Shown here one piece after another: positions 50,333-60,040 of a DNA stretch of 64,000 nucleotides. A program made the position numbers and the translations under genes. The stretch covers positions 1,302,001 through 1,366,000 of the forward strand of contig OZ006967.1 of the NCBI GenBank assembly GCA_963930955.1, in the 5' to 3' direction. Under the pieces are notes generated by a model. It worked only from the letters and a program-made list of their open reading frames with translations, had not been told where the DNA came from and made no database searches. The stretch comes from Scatomonas sp963930955. GTDB lineage: Bacteria; Bacillota; Clostridia; Lachnospirales; Lachnospiraceae. How positions within the stretch are numbered: the stretch's first letter is position 1; every line of letters starts with the position of its first letter.

Positions 50333-51472
50333 GTGGATAAGCCCCAGAAGGAACTGGAACTCTATATACACATTCCTTTTTGTATACAAAAATGCGGATA
50401 CTGTGATTTCCTGTCAGGTCCCTGGGAAGAAGGGATCCGGACCGCTTATCTGGGGACGTTAAGGAAGGAGATCCGCCGGATGGGAGAGTCGGCCGGGAAT
50501 CGCAGGGTAGTCAGCGTTTTTTTCGGAGGGGGAACCCCTTCGGTCCTGACCGGAGAACAGCTGGGGGCGCTTCTGGATGAAATCCGGAAATCCTTTTCTC
50601 TGACAGCGGACTGTGAGAGCACGCTGGAGGCCAATCCCGGCACCCTGGATCCGGAAAAACTGTATCTCTGCAGAAAAGCCGGATTTAACCGGATCAGCCT
50701 GGGCTGCCAGTCTGCGGACAATGCGGAACTTGGGAGCCTGGGCCGGATCCATACCTGGGAAGAATTTCTGGAGGGATTTTGTTTTGCCAGAGACGCAGGC
50801 TTTCAGAATATCAATGTAGACCTTATGTCGGGGATCCCCGGCCAGACTTTGAACTCCTGGGAAAGGACCCTGCGGAGTACGGCGGAACTGAGTCCGGAGC
50901 ATATTTCCGCCTACAGCCTGATCCTGGAAGAAGGAACCCCTTTTTATGAAAAAAGGAATCTTCTGAAACTTCCGGATGAGGATACGGAGCGGAAGATGTA
51001 CGAGAGAACCGGGGAATTACTGGGGGAGTACGGCTACCGGCAGTATGAAATCTCCAATTATGCCAGAGAAGGGTATTGCTGCCGCCATAATCTTGGCTAC
51101 TGGACCGGCCGGGAGTACCTGGGGCTGGGGCTGGGAGCCTCTTCTCTGTGGGAGGATAACCGGTTCCGGAACACGGACTCCATGGAAGAATACCTTAAAA
51201 GCGGCGGAAATCCGGAGACCATCCGGCGGGACAGAGAGAAGCTGACTCTGGAGGACCGGCAGTCAGAGTATCTGATCCTGGGTCTGCGTCTTACAGAAGG
51301 GATCTCTCTGGAGAAATTCCGGGAAGCCTTTGGAAAAGATGTCCGGGAAATCTGGCCCGGGGTGGTGGAAAAATATGAAGGATACGGTCTGCTGGAAGAG
51401 CCGGAGGGCAGACTCCGGTTTACCAGAAAGGGGATCTCCCTCAGCAATGTGGTGCTGACGGATTTTTTGTAA
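50333..51472 (+). CDS. hemW: Heme chaperone HemW (radical SAM)
   Basis: Radical SAM protein of 379 residues, a relative of oxygen-independent coproporphyrinogen oxidase that acts as heme-trafficking protein. YIHIPFCIQKCGYCDF (about 11-26) supplies the CxxxCxxC cluster site, VFFGGGTPSVLT and GCQSADNAELGSLGR are core motifs, and HNLGYWTGREYLGLG is the HemW C-terminal motif. The extra cysteine of true HemN is missing from the motif. GTG 50333 is preceded by GGAGGTGA; the upstream open frame overlaps the promoter. lepA-hemW is a common Firmicutes pair, here split. Confidence 0.92.
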   Translation: MDKPQKELELYIHIPFCIQKCGYCDFLSGPWEEGIRTAYLGTLRKEIRRMGESAGNRRVVSVFFGGGTPSVLTGEQLGALLDEIRKSFSLTADCESTLEANPGTLDPEKLYLCRKAGFNRISLGCQSADNAELGSLGRIHTWEEFLEGFCFARDAGFQNINVDLMSGIPGQTLNSWERTLRSTAELSPEHISAYSLILEEGTPFYEKRNLLKLPDEDTERKMYERTGELLGEYGYRQYEISNYAREGYCCRHNLGYWTGREYLGLGLGASSLWEDNRFRNTDSMEEYLKSGGNPETIRRDREKLTLEDRQSEYLILGLRLTEGISLEKFREAFGKDVREIWPGVVEKYEGYGLLEEPEGRLRFTRKGISLSNVVLTDFL

Positions 51473-51493
51473 AATCAAAGACAGAACAAATGT

Positions 51494-51522
51494 TTGCCAA
51501 TCTAAAAAGGGTATGTTACAAT
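51494..51522 (+). promoter_or_regulatory. Promoter of uvrA
   Basis: TTGCCA (51494-51499) and TACAAT (51517-51522) with a 17-base spacer. No clear LexA box was seen around it. Confidence 0.65.
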
Positions 51523-51545
51523 GGGTGAAACTTCAGGAGGAGATT

Positions 51546-54380
51546 ATGGAACAGAGTCAGAAGAAACAGTTTATCAGGATCCGGGGCGCCGCGGAAAACA
51601 ACCTGAAAAATCTGAATGTAGATATACCCAGAAATCAGCTGGTGGTGCTGACGGGGCTTTCCGGCTCCGGCAAAAGCTCCCTGGCCTTTGATACCATTTA
51701 CGCCGAGGGACAGAGGCGATATATGGAAAGTCTTTCCTCCTACGCCCGGCAGTTTCTGGGGCAGATGGAAAAACCCAATGTGGAAAGTATCGAGGGACTG
51801 CCTCCGGCCATCTCCATCGATCAGAAATCCACCAACCGGAACCCCCGGTCCACTGTGGGAACGGTAACAGAAATCTATGACTATTTCCGGCTTCTGTATG
51901 CAAGGGTCGGAATTCCCCACTGCCCCAAATGCGGCCGGGAGATCAGCCGCCAGACGGTGGATCAGATGGTGGATAAGGTAATGGAACTGCCGGAGCGGAC
52001 CCGGATCCAGCTGCTGGCCCCGGTGGTCCGGGGCAGGAAGGGCCGTCATGAAAAGGTGCTGGCCCAGGCAAAAAAAAGCGGTTTTGTCCGGGTGCGGGTG
52101 GACGGCAGCCTGTATGATCTTACGGAAGAAATCCTGCTGGATAAAAACAGCAAGCATACCATCGAGATTGTGGTGGACCGGCTGGTGGTGAAGCCGGGGA
52201 TCGAAAAGAGGCTGACGGATTCCATAGAGACGGTGCTGAACCAGTCCGGGGGACTGCTGGTGGTAGATACCATGGACGGAAATACTCTGAACTTCAGCCA
52301 GAGCTTTTCCTGTCCGGACTGCGGCATCAGCATGGAGGAAATCGAACCCCGGAGCTTTTCTTTCAATAATCCGTTCGGAGCCTGCCCGGAGTGCTTCGGC
52401 CTTGGCTACAAGATGGAGTTTTCCGAGGAGCTGATGATACCGGATCCCAGCCTGTCTATTGACCAGGGAGCCATTGCGGTGCTGGGCTGGCAGTCCTGCA
52501 CGGACAAGGGCAGCTATACCCGGGCGGTGCTGGAGGCCCTGGCGGAAGCCTACGGCTTTTCCCTGGATACACCTTTCCAGGAGTATCCAAAAAAGATTCA
52601 CGATATTCTGATCTACGGCACCGGAGGCCGCAGCGTGAAGGTGCATTACCGGGGGCAGAGAGGCGAGGGCGTCTATGACGTGGCTTTTGAAGGCCTCATC
52701 AAAAATGTGGAGAGACGCTACCGGGAAACCGGCTCTGAAACCACGAAACAGGAGTATGAGACGTTTATGCGTTTTACGCCCTGCCCCGCCTGCCGCGGAC
52801 AGAGGCTGAAGCCTACCTCTCTGGCGGTAACTGTAGGAGGCAGGAACATCTATGAGATCACCAGCGTTCCTGTAGACCAGCTGACGGAATTCATGGATCA
52901 GCTGAAGCTCTCGGAGCAGCAGGAGCGGATCGGCAGGCAGATCCTGAAGGAGATCCGGGCCCGGCTGCGTTTCCTTATGGATGTGGGGCTGAACTATCTG
53001 AGCCTGTCCCGGGCCACCGGCACCCTGTCAGGCGGGGAAGCCCAGCGGATCCGGCTGGCCACCCAGATCGGTTCCGGCCTGGTAGGGGTCGCGTATATTT
53101 TGGACGAGCCCAGCATCGGCCTGCATCAGAGGGATAACGACAAACTTCTGGCGACCCTGAAAAAACTTCGGGATCTGGGAAACAGTCTGATCGTGGTGGA
53201 GCATGACGAGGATACTATGCGGGCTGCGGACTGCGTGGTGGATATCGGTCCCGGGGCCGGCCAGCACGGCGGAGAACTGGTAGCTATGGGCACGGCGGAG
53301 GACCTGATGAAAAACCAGCGGTCCATTACTGGCGCCTATTTAAGCGGGCGGCTGAAAATCCCGGTGCCGGAATCCAGAAAACAGCCCGCGGGCTGGATCA
53401 CGGTGCTGGGCGCAGGGGAAAACAACCTGAAAAATATAGACGTGGATTTTCCTCTGGGCGTCATGACCTGTGTTACCGGGGTTTCCGGTTCCGGGAAAAG
53501 CTCTCTAGTCAACGAAATCCTCTACAAGCGTCTGGCCAGGGATCTGAACCGGGCCAGGACCATTCCCGGAAAGCATAAGGGGATCCGGGGGCTGGAACAG
53601 CTGGACAAAGTGATCAATATTGACCAGTCCCCCATCGGCCGCACCCCCCGCTCCAATCCGGCCACTTATACAGGGGTCTTTGACATGATACGGGATTTGT
53701 TTGCGGCTACTTCCGATGCCAAGGCCCGGGGCTATAAAAAGGGACGCTTCAGCTTTAATGTAAAAGGCGGCCGCTGTGAAGCCTGCAGCGGGGACGGCAT
53801 TATCAAGATCGAGATGCATTTTCTGCCGGATGTGTACGTGCCCTGTGAAGTGTGTCACGGAAAACGGTATAACCGGGAGACTCTGGAGGTAAAATATAAA
53901 GGGAAAAGCATTTATGATGTGCTGAATATGACGGTGGAAGAAGCCCTGGAATTTTTTGATCATGTGCCCTCCATCCGCAGGAAGATCGAGACTCTTTACG
54001 ATGTGGGACTGTCCTATATCCGTCTGGGACAGCCTTCCACCACCCTTTCCGGCGGAGAGGCTCAGCGGATTAAGCTGGCCGCGGAACTTTCCAGACGCAG
54101 CACCGGCCGTACCATTTATATTCTGGACGAGCCTACCACCGGTCTGCATTTTGCAGACGTCCACAAGCTCATCGACATTCTGAAACGGCTGACGGACACC
54201 GGAAACACGGTGGTTGTTATTGAACACAATCTGGATGTGATCAAAACAGCGGATTATCTCATTGATATCGGTCCGGAGGGCGGCGATCAGGGAGGCCGGG
54301 TCATCGCCCGGGGAACCCCGGAGGAAGTGGCGGAAAATCCCGCATCCTATACGGGGAAATATGTCAGAAAATATCTGTAA
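51546..54380 (+). CDS. uvrA: Excinuclease ABC subunit A
   Basis: Damage-recognition ATPase of nucleotide excision repair, 944 residues. Two ABC modules each show Walker A (GLSGSGKSS near residue 33; GVSGSGKSS near 650), signature (GTLSGGEAQRIR; TTLSGGEAQRIK) and Walker B (YILDEPSIGLH; YILDEPTTGLH). Zinc-binding cysteines appear in CPKCGREIS/CPACRGQRL and CEACSGDGII/CEVCHGKRY. Everything fits full-length UvrA. AGGAGGAG supports the ATG at 51546; an earlier TTG/ATG frame overlaps the promoter. uvrB and uvrC are not present in the window. Confidence 0.98.
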   Translation: MEQSQKKQFIRIRGAAENNLKNLNVDIPRNQLVVLTGLSGSGKSSLAFDTIYAEGQRRYMESLSSYARQFLGQMEKPNVESIEGLPPAISIDQKSTNRNPRSTVGTVTEIYDYFRLLYARVGIPHCPKCGREISRQTVDQMVDKVMELPERTRIQLLAPVVRGRKGRHEKVLAQAKKSGFVRVRVDGSLYDLTEEILLDKNSKHTIEIVVDRLVVKPGIEKRLTDSIETVLNQSGGLLVVDTMDGNTLNFSQSFSCPDCGISMEEIEPRSFSFNNPFGACPECFGLGYKMEFSEELMIPDPSLSIDQGAIAVLGWQSCTDKGSYTRAVLEALAEAYGFSLDTPFQEYPKKIHDILIYGTGGRSVKVHYRGQRGEGVYDVAFEGLIKNVERRYRETGSETTKQEYETFMRFTPCPACRGQRLKPTSLAVTVGGRNIYEITSVPVDQLTEFMDQLKLSEQQERIGRQILKEIRARLRFLMDVGLNYLSLSRATGTLSGGEAQRIRLATQIGSGLVGVAYILDEPSIGLHQRDNDKLLATLKKLRDLGNSLIVVEHDEDTMRAADCVVDIGPGAGQHGGELVAMGTAEDLMKNQRSITGAYLSGRLKIPVPESRKQPAGWITVLGAGENNLKNIDVDFPLGVMTCVTGVSGSGKSSLVNEILYKRLARDLNRARTIPGKHKGIRGLEQLDKVINIDQSPIGRTPRSNPATYTGVFDMIRDLFAATSDAKARGYKKGRFSFNVKGGRCEACSGDGIIKIEMHFLPDVYVPCEVCHGKRYNRETLEVKYKGKSIYDVLNMTVEEALEFFDHVPSIRRKIETLYDVGLSYIRLGQPSTTLSGGEAQRIKLAAELSRRSTGRTIYILDEPTTGLHFADVHKLIDILKRLTDTGNTVVVIEHNLDVIKTADYLIDIGPEGGDQGGRVIARGTPEEVAENPASYTGKYVRKYL

Positions 54381-54460
54381 AAAGAGCGTTCCCTTGGGGC
54401 GTGATTCGTGGTATCATGGAGCAGTAACAGACGGGAGAACCGGGAAGAAAGGGGAGTATT

Positions 54461-55456
54461 ATGGCAGCAGCTACAGATATAGGAATTGATCTGGGAACAT
54501 CCAGTATCCTGGTTTACGTAAAAGGAAAAGGCATTGTTCTGAAGGAACCATCCGTGGTGGCTTACGATAAAGACGCGGATAAGGTGAAAGCCATCGGAGA
54601 GGAAGCCCGGCAGATGATTGGAAGAACGCCGGGGAATATTATGGCTATCCGCCCTCTGCGGCAGGGGGTCATCTCGGATTATATGATCACGGAGCGGATG
54701 CTCCATTATTTTATTCAGAAGGCCATGGGCAGACGGGGGTTCCGCAAGCCCAGGATCGTGATCTGCGTGCCAAGCGGCGTAACAGATGTGGAGCGCAGGG
54801 CGGTGGAGGACGCTGCCTACCAGGCGGGAGCCCGGGAGGTGACCCTGATCGAAGAACCCATTGCGGCGGCCATCGGAGCCGGCATTGATATTACCAGGCC
54901 CTGCGGGAACATGATCGTGGACATTGGCGGCGGAACCACGGATATCGCGGTGATCTCCCTGGGAGGGATCGTGGTGTCCTCCTCGATCCGGGTGGCCGGC
55001 GACAATTTCAATGAGGCCATTATCCGCTACGTAAGGAAAAATCACGGCCTGTTTATCGGAGAACAGACAGCGGAGGGAGTAAAGATCCGCATCGGTACCG
55101 CCTACCGGGGACCGGAGAATCCGACCATGGAGATTAAAGGCCGGAATGTAGTCACCGGCCTGCCAAAGACCATTGTTCTCTCTTCGGAGGAGATCCGGGA
55201 GGCCCTGGAGGAGTCTGTGGGGCAGATCGTGGAAGCGGTTCACAGCGTTCTGGAGAAAACCCCGCCGGAGCTGGCGGCGGATGTTTCCCAGCGGGGCATT
55301 GTCCTTACAGGAGGAGGAGCCCTGCTGAAAGGCCTGGAGCAGGTGGTTGAAGAGAGAACCGGGATCCACACCGTAACGGCGGAAAATTCCGTGGCGGTGG
55401 TAGCCCTGGGAACCGGCCAGTACGTAGAGATCATGAACAAATTTGAGAACAGATAA
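54461..55456 (+). CDS. mreB: Rod-shape determining protein MreB family
   Basis: Actin-like cytoskeletal ATPase of 331 residues that guides lateral wall synthesis. ATP-binding motifs: GIDLGTSSILVYVKGKG (phosphate 1), IVDIGGGTTDIAVISLGG (phosphate 2) and VLTGGGALLKGLEQV (adenosine). EPIAAAIGAG is also conserved. The usual mreC and mreD partners do not follow; the gene is instead next to recD2, so it may be a second MreB/Mbl-like paralogue. GAAAGGGGAG precedes the ATG. Confidence 0.93.
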   Translation: MAAATDIGIDLGTSSILVYVKGKGIVLKEPSVVAYDKDADKVKAIGEEARQMIGRTPGNIMAIRPLRQGVISDYMITERMLHYFIQKAMGRRGFRKPRIVICVPSGVTDVERRAVEDAAYQAGAREVTLIEEPIAAAIGAGIDITRPCGNMIVDIGGGTTDIAVISLGGIVVSSSIRVAGDNFNEAIIRYVRKNHGLFIGEQTAEGVKIRIGTAYRGPENPTMEIKGRNVVTGLPKTIVLSSEEIREALEESVGQIVEAVHSVLEKTPPELAADVSQRGIVLTGGGALLKGLEQVVEERTGIHTVTAENSVAVVALGTGQYVEIMNKFENR

Positions 55457-55464
55457 GTGGGAAC

Positions 55465-57750
55465 ATGCAGGATAAAATCGAAGGATATGTAGAACATATT
55501 GTATATAGGAACGAGGAAAACGGCTATACTGTCCTGAATCTCTCCCTCCAGGGGGGAGAGCTGACCTGTGTGGGGATTTTTCAGTCTGTCCATGAGGGAG
55601 AATATCTGGAGGCGGAGGGGGAATACACCAATCATCCGGCATATGGAAAACAGTTCCGGATTCTCACCAGCCGGATCAAAATCCCCCAGGGGGGAATGGC
55701 GCTGGAGCGCTATCTGGGCAGCGGAGCCATCAAAGGGATCGGAGCGGCCCTGGCTGCCCGTATTGTCCGAAGGTTCGGGGAGGATACCCTGCGGATCATG
55801 GAGGAAGAGCCGGAACGCCTGGCGGAGATCAAAGGGATCAGCGAAAGAAAAGCCAGGGAGATCGGCGAGCAGATGGTGGAAAAATCCCAGATGCAGAATG
55901 CCATGATCTTTCTGTCCCAGTACGGGATCTCCCTTTCCCTGGGTATTAAAATTTACAATCAGTATCAGGACAGTCTCTACCGGATCCTGAAAGAAAATCC
56001 TTACAAACTGGCGGAAGATATCCAGGGCGTAGGATTCCGCATTGCCGATGAAATCGCCGGAAAGATCGGGATCCGGGTGGATTCGGAATATCGGGTGCGA
56101 AGCGGTCTTTTCTATATTCTCAGTCAGGCCGCCCTTCAGGGGCATCTCTATCTTCCCAGAGAGGAACTTCTGCGCAGAACCGGAGAACTGCTGGGAGTTC
56201 CCCGGGACACCTTGGTAAAATCTCTTATGGACCTGGCCATTGAACGCAGGATCATCCTCAAAGAGGAACAGCGGGAAGGCCGGGAGTCTGACGTCATGGT
56301 TTATACCAGCCAATCCTATTATCTGGAACTGAATACAGCCCGCATGCTGCAGGAACTGAATATCCGCTGTGCCGGCGGAGAAGATGCGGTGCAGCAGAGG
56401 ATCGCCCGGCTTGAGCAGCAGAGCGGGATCCTTCTGGACGACAGACAGCGGCAGGCGGTGGTCCGGGCGGCGGAAAACGGAGTGATGATCCTTACCGGCG
56501 GCCCCGGAACCGGAAAGACCACCACCATCAATACCATGATCCGCTATTTTGAAGGGGAGGGTCTGGAAATTGCTCTGGCCGCTCCTACGGGAAGGGCTGC
56601 AAAACGGATGACAGAAGCTACGGGACAGGAAGCTTCCACCATTCACCGTCTGCTGGAACTGTCCGGTGTTGTGGATGAATCCTCGGCCAATGTCCGCTTC
56701 GAGAGAAATGCCCAGAATCCCCTGGAAGCGGACGTGATCATTGTGGACGAAATGTCCATGGTGGACATTTATCTTATGCACGCCCTGCTGTCGGCCATGG
56801 TGCCGGGGACCCGACTGATCCTGGTGGGAGACATGCACCAGCTGCCCAGCGTGGGCCCGGGCAGCGTGCTGAAGGATATGATCCAGTCCGGAGCTTTTCC
56901 GGTGGTGGAATTATCCACGATTTTCCGGCAGGCCCGGGAAAGCGATATTGTTGTGAACGCCCACAGGATCCAGAAAGGACAGCAGGTTCCCCTGGACAAT
57001 AAAAGCCGGGATTTTTTCTTTCTGGAGCGAAAGGATATTCCGGTGATCCAGAAGGTAATCCTGACTCTGATTGCCAGAAAGCTGCCCGGTTATGTGGAGG
57101 CCAGGCCCCAGGAGATCCAGGTGCTGACGCCTATGCGGAAGGGCCCCCTGGGGGTAGAGCGCCTCAATGAACTGCTGCAGAAGTACCTGAATCCGCCCTC
57201 GCCGGAAAAAGCGGAGCGGGAAACCGGCAGCGGAATCTTCCGGCAGGGAGATAAAGTCATGCAGATCAGAAATAATTACCAGCTGGAATGGGAGATCCGG
57301 GGGCAGTACGGCATTGCGGTTCAGAAGGGAATGGGGGTTTTCAACGGAGACCTGGGAGTGATCGATTCTATTAATACCTACGCGGAACTTCTGACGGTGG
57401 TGTACGATGACAACCGGTATGTAGACTACAGTTTTAAGCAGCTGGATGAATTGGAGCTGGCCTACGCCACAACCATACATAAAGCCCAGGGAAGCGAATA
57501 TCCGGCGGTCATTATTCCGCTGCTGGGAGGGCCCCGGATGCTGATGACCAGAAATCTTCTGTACACGGCGGTGACCAGGGCCAGGAAATGCGTGGTGCTT
57601 ACCGGCAGCCCGGAGACTTTCCAGGCTATGATCGATAACCAGATGGAAGAAAACCGCTATACCACTCTGGCGGAGAGGATCCGGGAGGCGGGAGAACTCC
57701 GGAGTCAGGCGGAGGAAAGAAGAGAGATCGGGGAGAAAGGAGCCTCTTGA
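55465..57750 (+). CDS. recD2: ATP-dependent RecD2-like DNA helicase
   Basis: SF1B 5'-3' helicase of 761 residues, RecBC-independent type. The N-terminal half contains an OB-like segment and helix-hairpin-helix parts (GSGAIKGIGAALAARIV, AEIKGISERKAREI, LAEDIQGVGFRIADEIA). Helicase motif I is GGPGTGKTTTI near residue 346, Ia APTGRAAKRM, II VDEMSMVD, III LVGDMHQLPSVG, and V/VI ATTIHKAQGSEYP and YTAVTRARKCVVL. Fits RecD2/YrrC, implicated in repair and replication-fork upkeep. comFC starts inside its last codon. Confidence 0.95.
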   Translation: MQDKIEGYVEHIVYRNEENGYTVLNLSLQGGELTCVGIFQSVHEGEYLEAEGEYTNHPAYGKQFRILTSRIKIPQGGMALERYLGSGAIKGIGAALAARIVRRFGEDTLRIMEEEPERLAEIKGISERKAREIGEQMVEKSQMQNAMIFLSQYGISLSLGIKIYNQYQDSLYRILKENPYKLAEDIQGVGFRIADEIAGKIGIRVDSEYRVRSGLFYILSQAALQGHLYLPREELLRRTGELLGVPRDTLVKSLMDLAIERRIILKEEQREGRESDVMVYTSQSYYLELNTARMLQELNIRCAGGEDAVQQRIARLEQQSGILLDDRQRQAVVRAAENGVMILTGGPGTGKTTTINTMIRYFEGEGLEIALAAPTGRAAKRMTEATGQEASTIHRLLELSGVVDESSANVRFERNAQNPLEADVIIVDEMSMVDIYLMHALLSAMVPGTRLILVGDMHQLPSVGPGSVLKDMIQSGAFPVVELSTIFRQARESDIVVNAHRIQKGQQVPLDNKSRDFFFLERKDIPVIQKVILTLIARKLPGYVEARPQEIQVLTPMRKGPLGVERLNELLQKYLNPPSPEKAERETGSGIFRQGDKVMQIRNNYQLEWEIRGQYGIAVQKGMGVFNGDLGVIDSINTYAELLTVVYDDNRYVDYSFKQLDELELAYATTIHKAQGSEYPAVIIPLLGGPRMLMTRNLLYTAVTRARKCVVLTGSPETFQAMIDNQMEENRYTTLAERIREAGELRSQAEERREIGEKGAS

Positions 57751-58475
57751 AAAAAATATTCCTGAAACTTTCAGAATTGCTGTATCCCAGGCGCTGTCCC
57801 CTCTGCGACGGGATCCTGGGGGAAAAAGAGCCGCTGCTCTGCAGAGCCTGCGGGGAAAGTCTGGAATTTATAAAAGAACCCAGATGCTTCCGCTGCGGGA
57901 AGCCTTTGTCCCTGGGAGAAGCAGAATACTGCGGCAGCTGTCTTCGGGGAGACCGCAGCTTTCAGCGGAATCTGGCGCTTTTTCCCTACCAGGGAAAATA
58001 CAGGCAGTCCATCCTGCGGTTCAAATACCGGGGCAGACAGGAATACGCCCGGTTTTACAGCGCAGCCATGGTAAAAACTTTTGGAGGACAGATCCGGCGC
58101 TGGGATCCCCAGGTGCTGGTTCCCGTACCCATCCACCGGGAACGGCTGCTGAAACGGGGGTACAACCAGGCGGAGGTGCTGGCGGACAAACTGGGGGAAG
58201 CCCTGGGGATTCCGGTGGCGTCCCAGGCGGTGCTGCGCCGGAAAAATACAGCGGCCCAGAAGCTGCTGGACAGATGCCAGCGGAGAAAAAATCTCCGGCA
58301 GGCCTTCGTGCCGGGAAGGGAGATCCGTCCCTGGAAAAGCGCGCTGATCCTGGACGATATCTATACCACCGGCAGCACCCTGGACGCAGTGGCGGAGGTG
58401 CTGAAAAAAGCCGGAACAGAGCGGGTATATGCCCTCTGCGTCTGCATCGCTCCGGGAGAGGAACCGGACCGCTGA
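57747..58475 (+). CDS. comFC: ComF-family protein (ComFC-like)
   Basis: A 242-residue phosphoribosyltransferase-fold protein linked to DNA uptake. An N-terminal zinc-ribbon-like part has CPLCDG, CRACGE, CFRCGK and CGSC pairs (residues about 16-70). The PRTase-like domain carries VPVPIHRERLLKRGYNQAEVL and the loop LILDDIYTTGSTLDAVAEVL (about 195-214). The start is TTG, overlapping the recD2 stop as TTGA, with GAAAGGAG well placed. With comEA and comEC it forms the third competence gene of the window; comFA is not adjacent. Confidence 0.92.
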   Translation: MKKIFLKLSELLYPRRCPLCDGILGEKEPLLCRACGESLEFIKEPRCFRCGKPLSLGEAEYCGSCLRGDRSFQRNLALFPYQGKYRQSILRFKYRGRQEYARFYSAAMVKTFGGQIRRWDPQVLVPVPIHRERLLKRGYNQAEVLADKLGEALGIPVASQAVLRRKNTAAQKLLDRCQRRKNLRQAFVPGREIRPWKSALILDDIYTTGSTLDAVAEVLKKAGTERVYALCVCIAPGEEPDR

Positions 58476-58490
58476 TTTTTACAAATGGGT

Positions 58491-58518
58491 TTGCATACAT
58501 ACAGAAGTATGGTATAAT
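58491..58518 (+). promoter_or_regulatory. Promoter upstream of the membrane-protein/cdaA cluster
   Basis: TTGCAT (58491-58496) and TATAAT (58513-58518) with a 16-base spacer, 25 bases before the first membrane-protein gene. It may drive the chain through cdaA-cdaR. Confidence 0.7.
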
Positions 58519-58542
58519 GGGAACACTTGACGAGGTGCTGAT

Positions 58543-58971
58543 ATGTTGGATGAAGAGAGAATCCGGCTGATGTTTCAGCTGGCAGAGTATGAACAGGGGG
58601 TTGGCAGCCGGGATCTGAAGATCACCCGGTATGAGGAAAAAGATTACGCGGCCTTTACCCTGATTAAAAACTTTTTTCTGGCTACGATCGCCTATGTGCT
58701 TCTGCTGGCCGGCTTTGTGCTGTGCAATCTCCGGCAGTGCCTGGAGATCCTGAGCCAGATGGATTTTCTGCCGGTCCTGGGGGCCGCCCTGGTGGGCTAT
58801 CTTTTTGTGCTGGCCTTCTATTCGGTGCTGGTGTATACCATATCCAGGATCCGCTACGGCAGGGCTCTGAAACGGGTGAAGGAATATTACCGAAAGCTGC
58901 AGGCGCTTGAACAGCTTTACAGAGATGAGCAGCTTCTGGCAGGAGGATTGGCAAATGATAACGAAGATTGA
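58543..58971 (+). CDS. Small membrane protein, two transmembrane helices
   Basis: Not recognised. 142 residues: a charged N-terminal part (1-36), two hydrophobic helices (about 43-63, FFLATIAYVLLLAGFVLCNL; and about 75-98, LPVLGAALVGYLFVLAFYSVLVY), and a basic, helical C-terminal tail (RALKRVKEYYRKLQALEQLY). Both ends should be cytoplasmic. GACGAGGTG precedes the ATG. The next membrane-protein gene overlaps its end by 17 bases, suggesting that the two products act together. Function unknown. Confidence 0.75.
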   Translation: MLDEERIRLMFQLAEYEQGVGSRDLKITRYEEKDYAAFTLIKNFFLATIAYVLLLAGFVLCNLRQCLEILSQMDFLPVLGAALVGYLFVLAFYSVLVYTISRIRYGRALKRVKEYYRKLQALEQLYRDEQLLAGGLANDNED

Positions 58972-59995
58972 TGAAATCCGCAAAAAGCTGGAGAATCTGT
59001 ACGCGCAGTATGATATCTACATCCTTCCGGCGCTGAAATTTCTGCTGGCCCTGATCCTGTATCTGGGGATCAACGGGCTTCTGGGCTATATGACCCAGCT
59101 GAACAATATTTTTGTGGTGCTGGTGCTGGCCCTGATCTCGGCGGTGCTTCCCCTGAACGGAATCGTGGTGTTCAGCTTTCTGCTCTGCACGGCCCACTGC
59201 TTCGGCCTGGGCCTGGAGATCGGCCTCTGCGCGGTGATTCTGTTTCTGCTGATGGCCCTTTTGTATTTCCGCTTTGTTCCCGGGGACAGTCTGGCACTGA
59301 TTCTGACGCCCGCGGCATTTTTCCTGCGGATACCCGGCGCTGTGCCCCTGGCTCTTGGAATGCTGCGAGGACCCTTATCCGCTCTTTCGGCGGCCCTGGG
59401 AGTTGTGGCCTGGCAGTTCCTCCATGTGGTGAGGACAGACGTGGCGGCGGCAGCGGCAGGAGAGGAAGTCAATTCTCTGGCGCTTATTGAGATCCTGGGA
59501 AACGGGCTTTTCCGGGAAGGACAGCTGTGGGTGCTGGTGCTGGCGGCAGCAGCGGCGGCCCTGCTGGTGAGCTTTGTGAGAAGACTGGATATTGACCAGG
59601 CGGAGAATGTGGCCCTGGGTACAGGCTGCGCTGCGTATCTGGTGATCATGCTGGCAGGAGGGATCCTGTCGGGTTCCGGAATGTCTGTGCCGGCGGTGAT
59701 CTTTGGAACCCTGGGAGCCGGGGCTCTGGTGTGGCTGCTTTCCGTTTTTGTATATCAGCCGGATTACGCCGGAAGCCAGCGCCTGAAATTTGAAGATGAT
59801 GAATACTATTATTTTGTCAAGGCTGTGCCGAAACGGGGAGCCGCCCGCCGGGTTTACCAGGCTGGCAGCGGAACGGAGCAGCCGGAGATCCGCCTGCCGG
59901 AGCCGGAATTCTACGAGCCGGAACCAGAAAACCAGGAGGAGCTTCAGGGCGTGGATATCGGAGAGAAACTGGAGGAAACTCTGAAGGATCTGTAA
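58955..59995 (+). CDS. Multi-pass membrane protein upstream of cdaA
   Basis: Not recognised as a named family. 346 residues with about eight transmembrane helices in the first 265 residues (starting YILPALKFLLALILYLGING near residue 20), then a cytoplasmic acidic tail (about 275-346) rich in Glu and Pro. The short helices and Ala/Gly/Leu composition look permease-like. AGGAGGA at 58940-58945 fixes the ATG at 58955. It overlaps the preceding small membrane protein gene and lies 45 bases before cdaA. A role in envelope or c-di-AMP-linked physiology is only a guess from position. Confidence 0.75.
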   Translation: MITKIDEIRKKLENLYAQYDIYILPALKFLLALILYLGINGLLGYMTQLNNIFVVLVLALISAVLPLNGIVVFSFLLCTAHCFGLGLEIGLCAVILFLLMALLYFRFVPGDSLALILTPAAFFLRIPGAVPLALGMLRGPLSALSAALGVVAWQFLHVVRTDVAAAAAGEEVNSLALIEILGNGLFREGQLWVLVLAAAAAALLVSFVRRLDIDQAENVALGTGCAAYLVIMLAGGILSGSGMSVPAVIFGTLGAGALVWLLSVFVYQPDYAGSQRLKFEDDEYYYFVKAVPKRGAARRVYQAGSGTEQPEIRLPEPEFYEPEPENQEELQGVDIGEKLEETLKDL

Positions 59996-60040
59996 TTTTT
60001 TCTGCAGCCCGGAACTGTCTGAGAGAAAGGAAGTGATAGC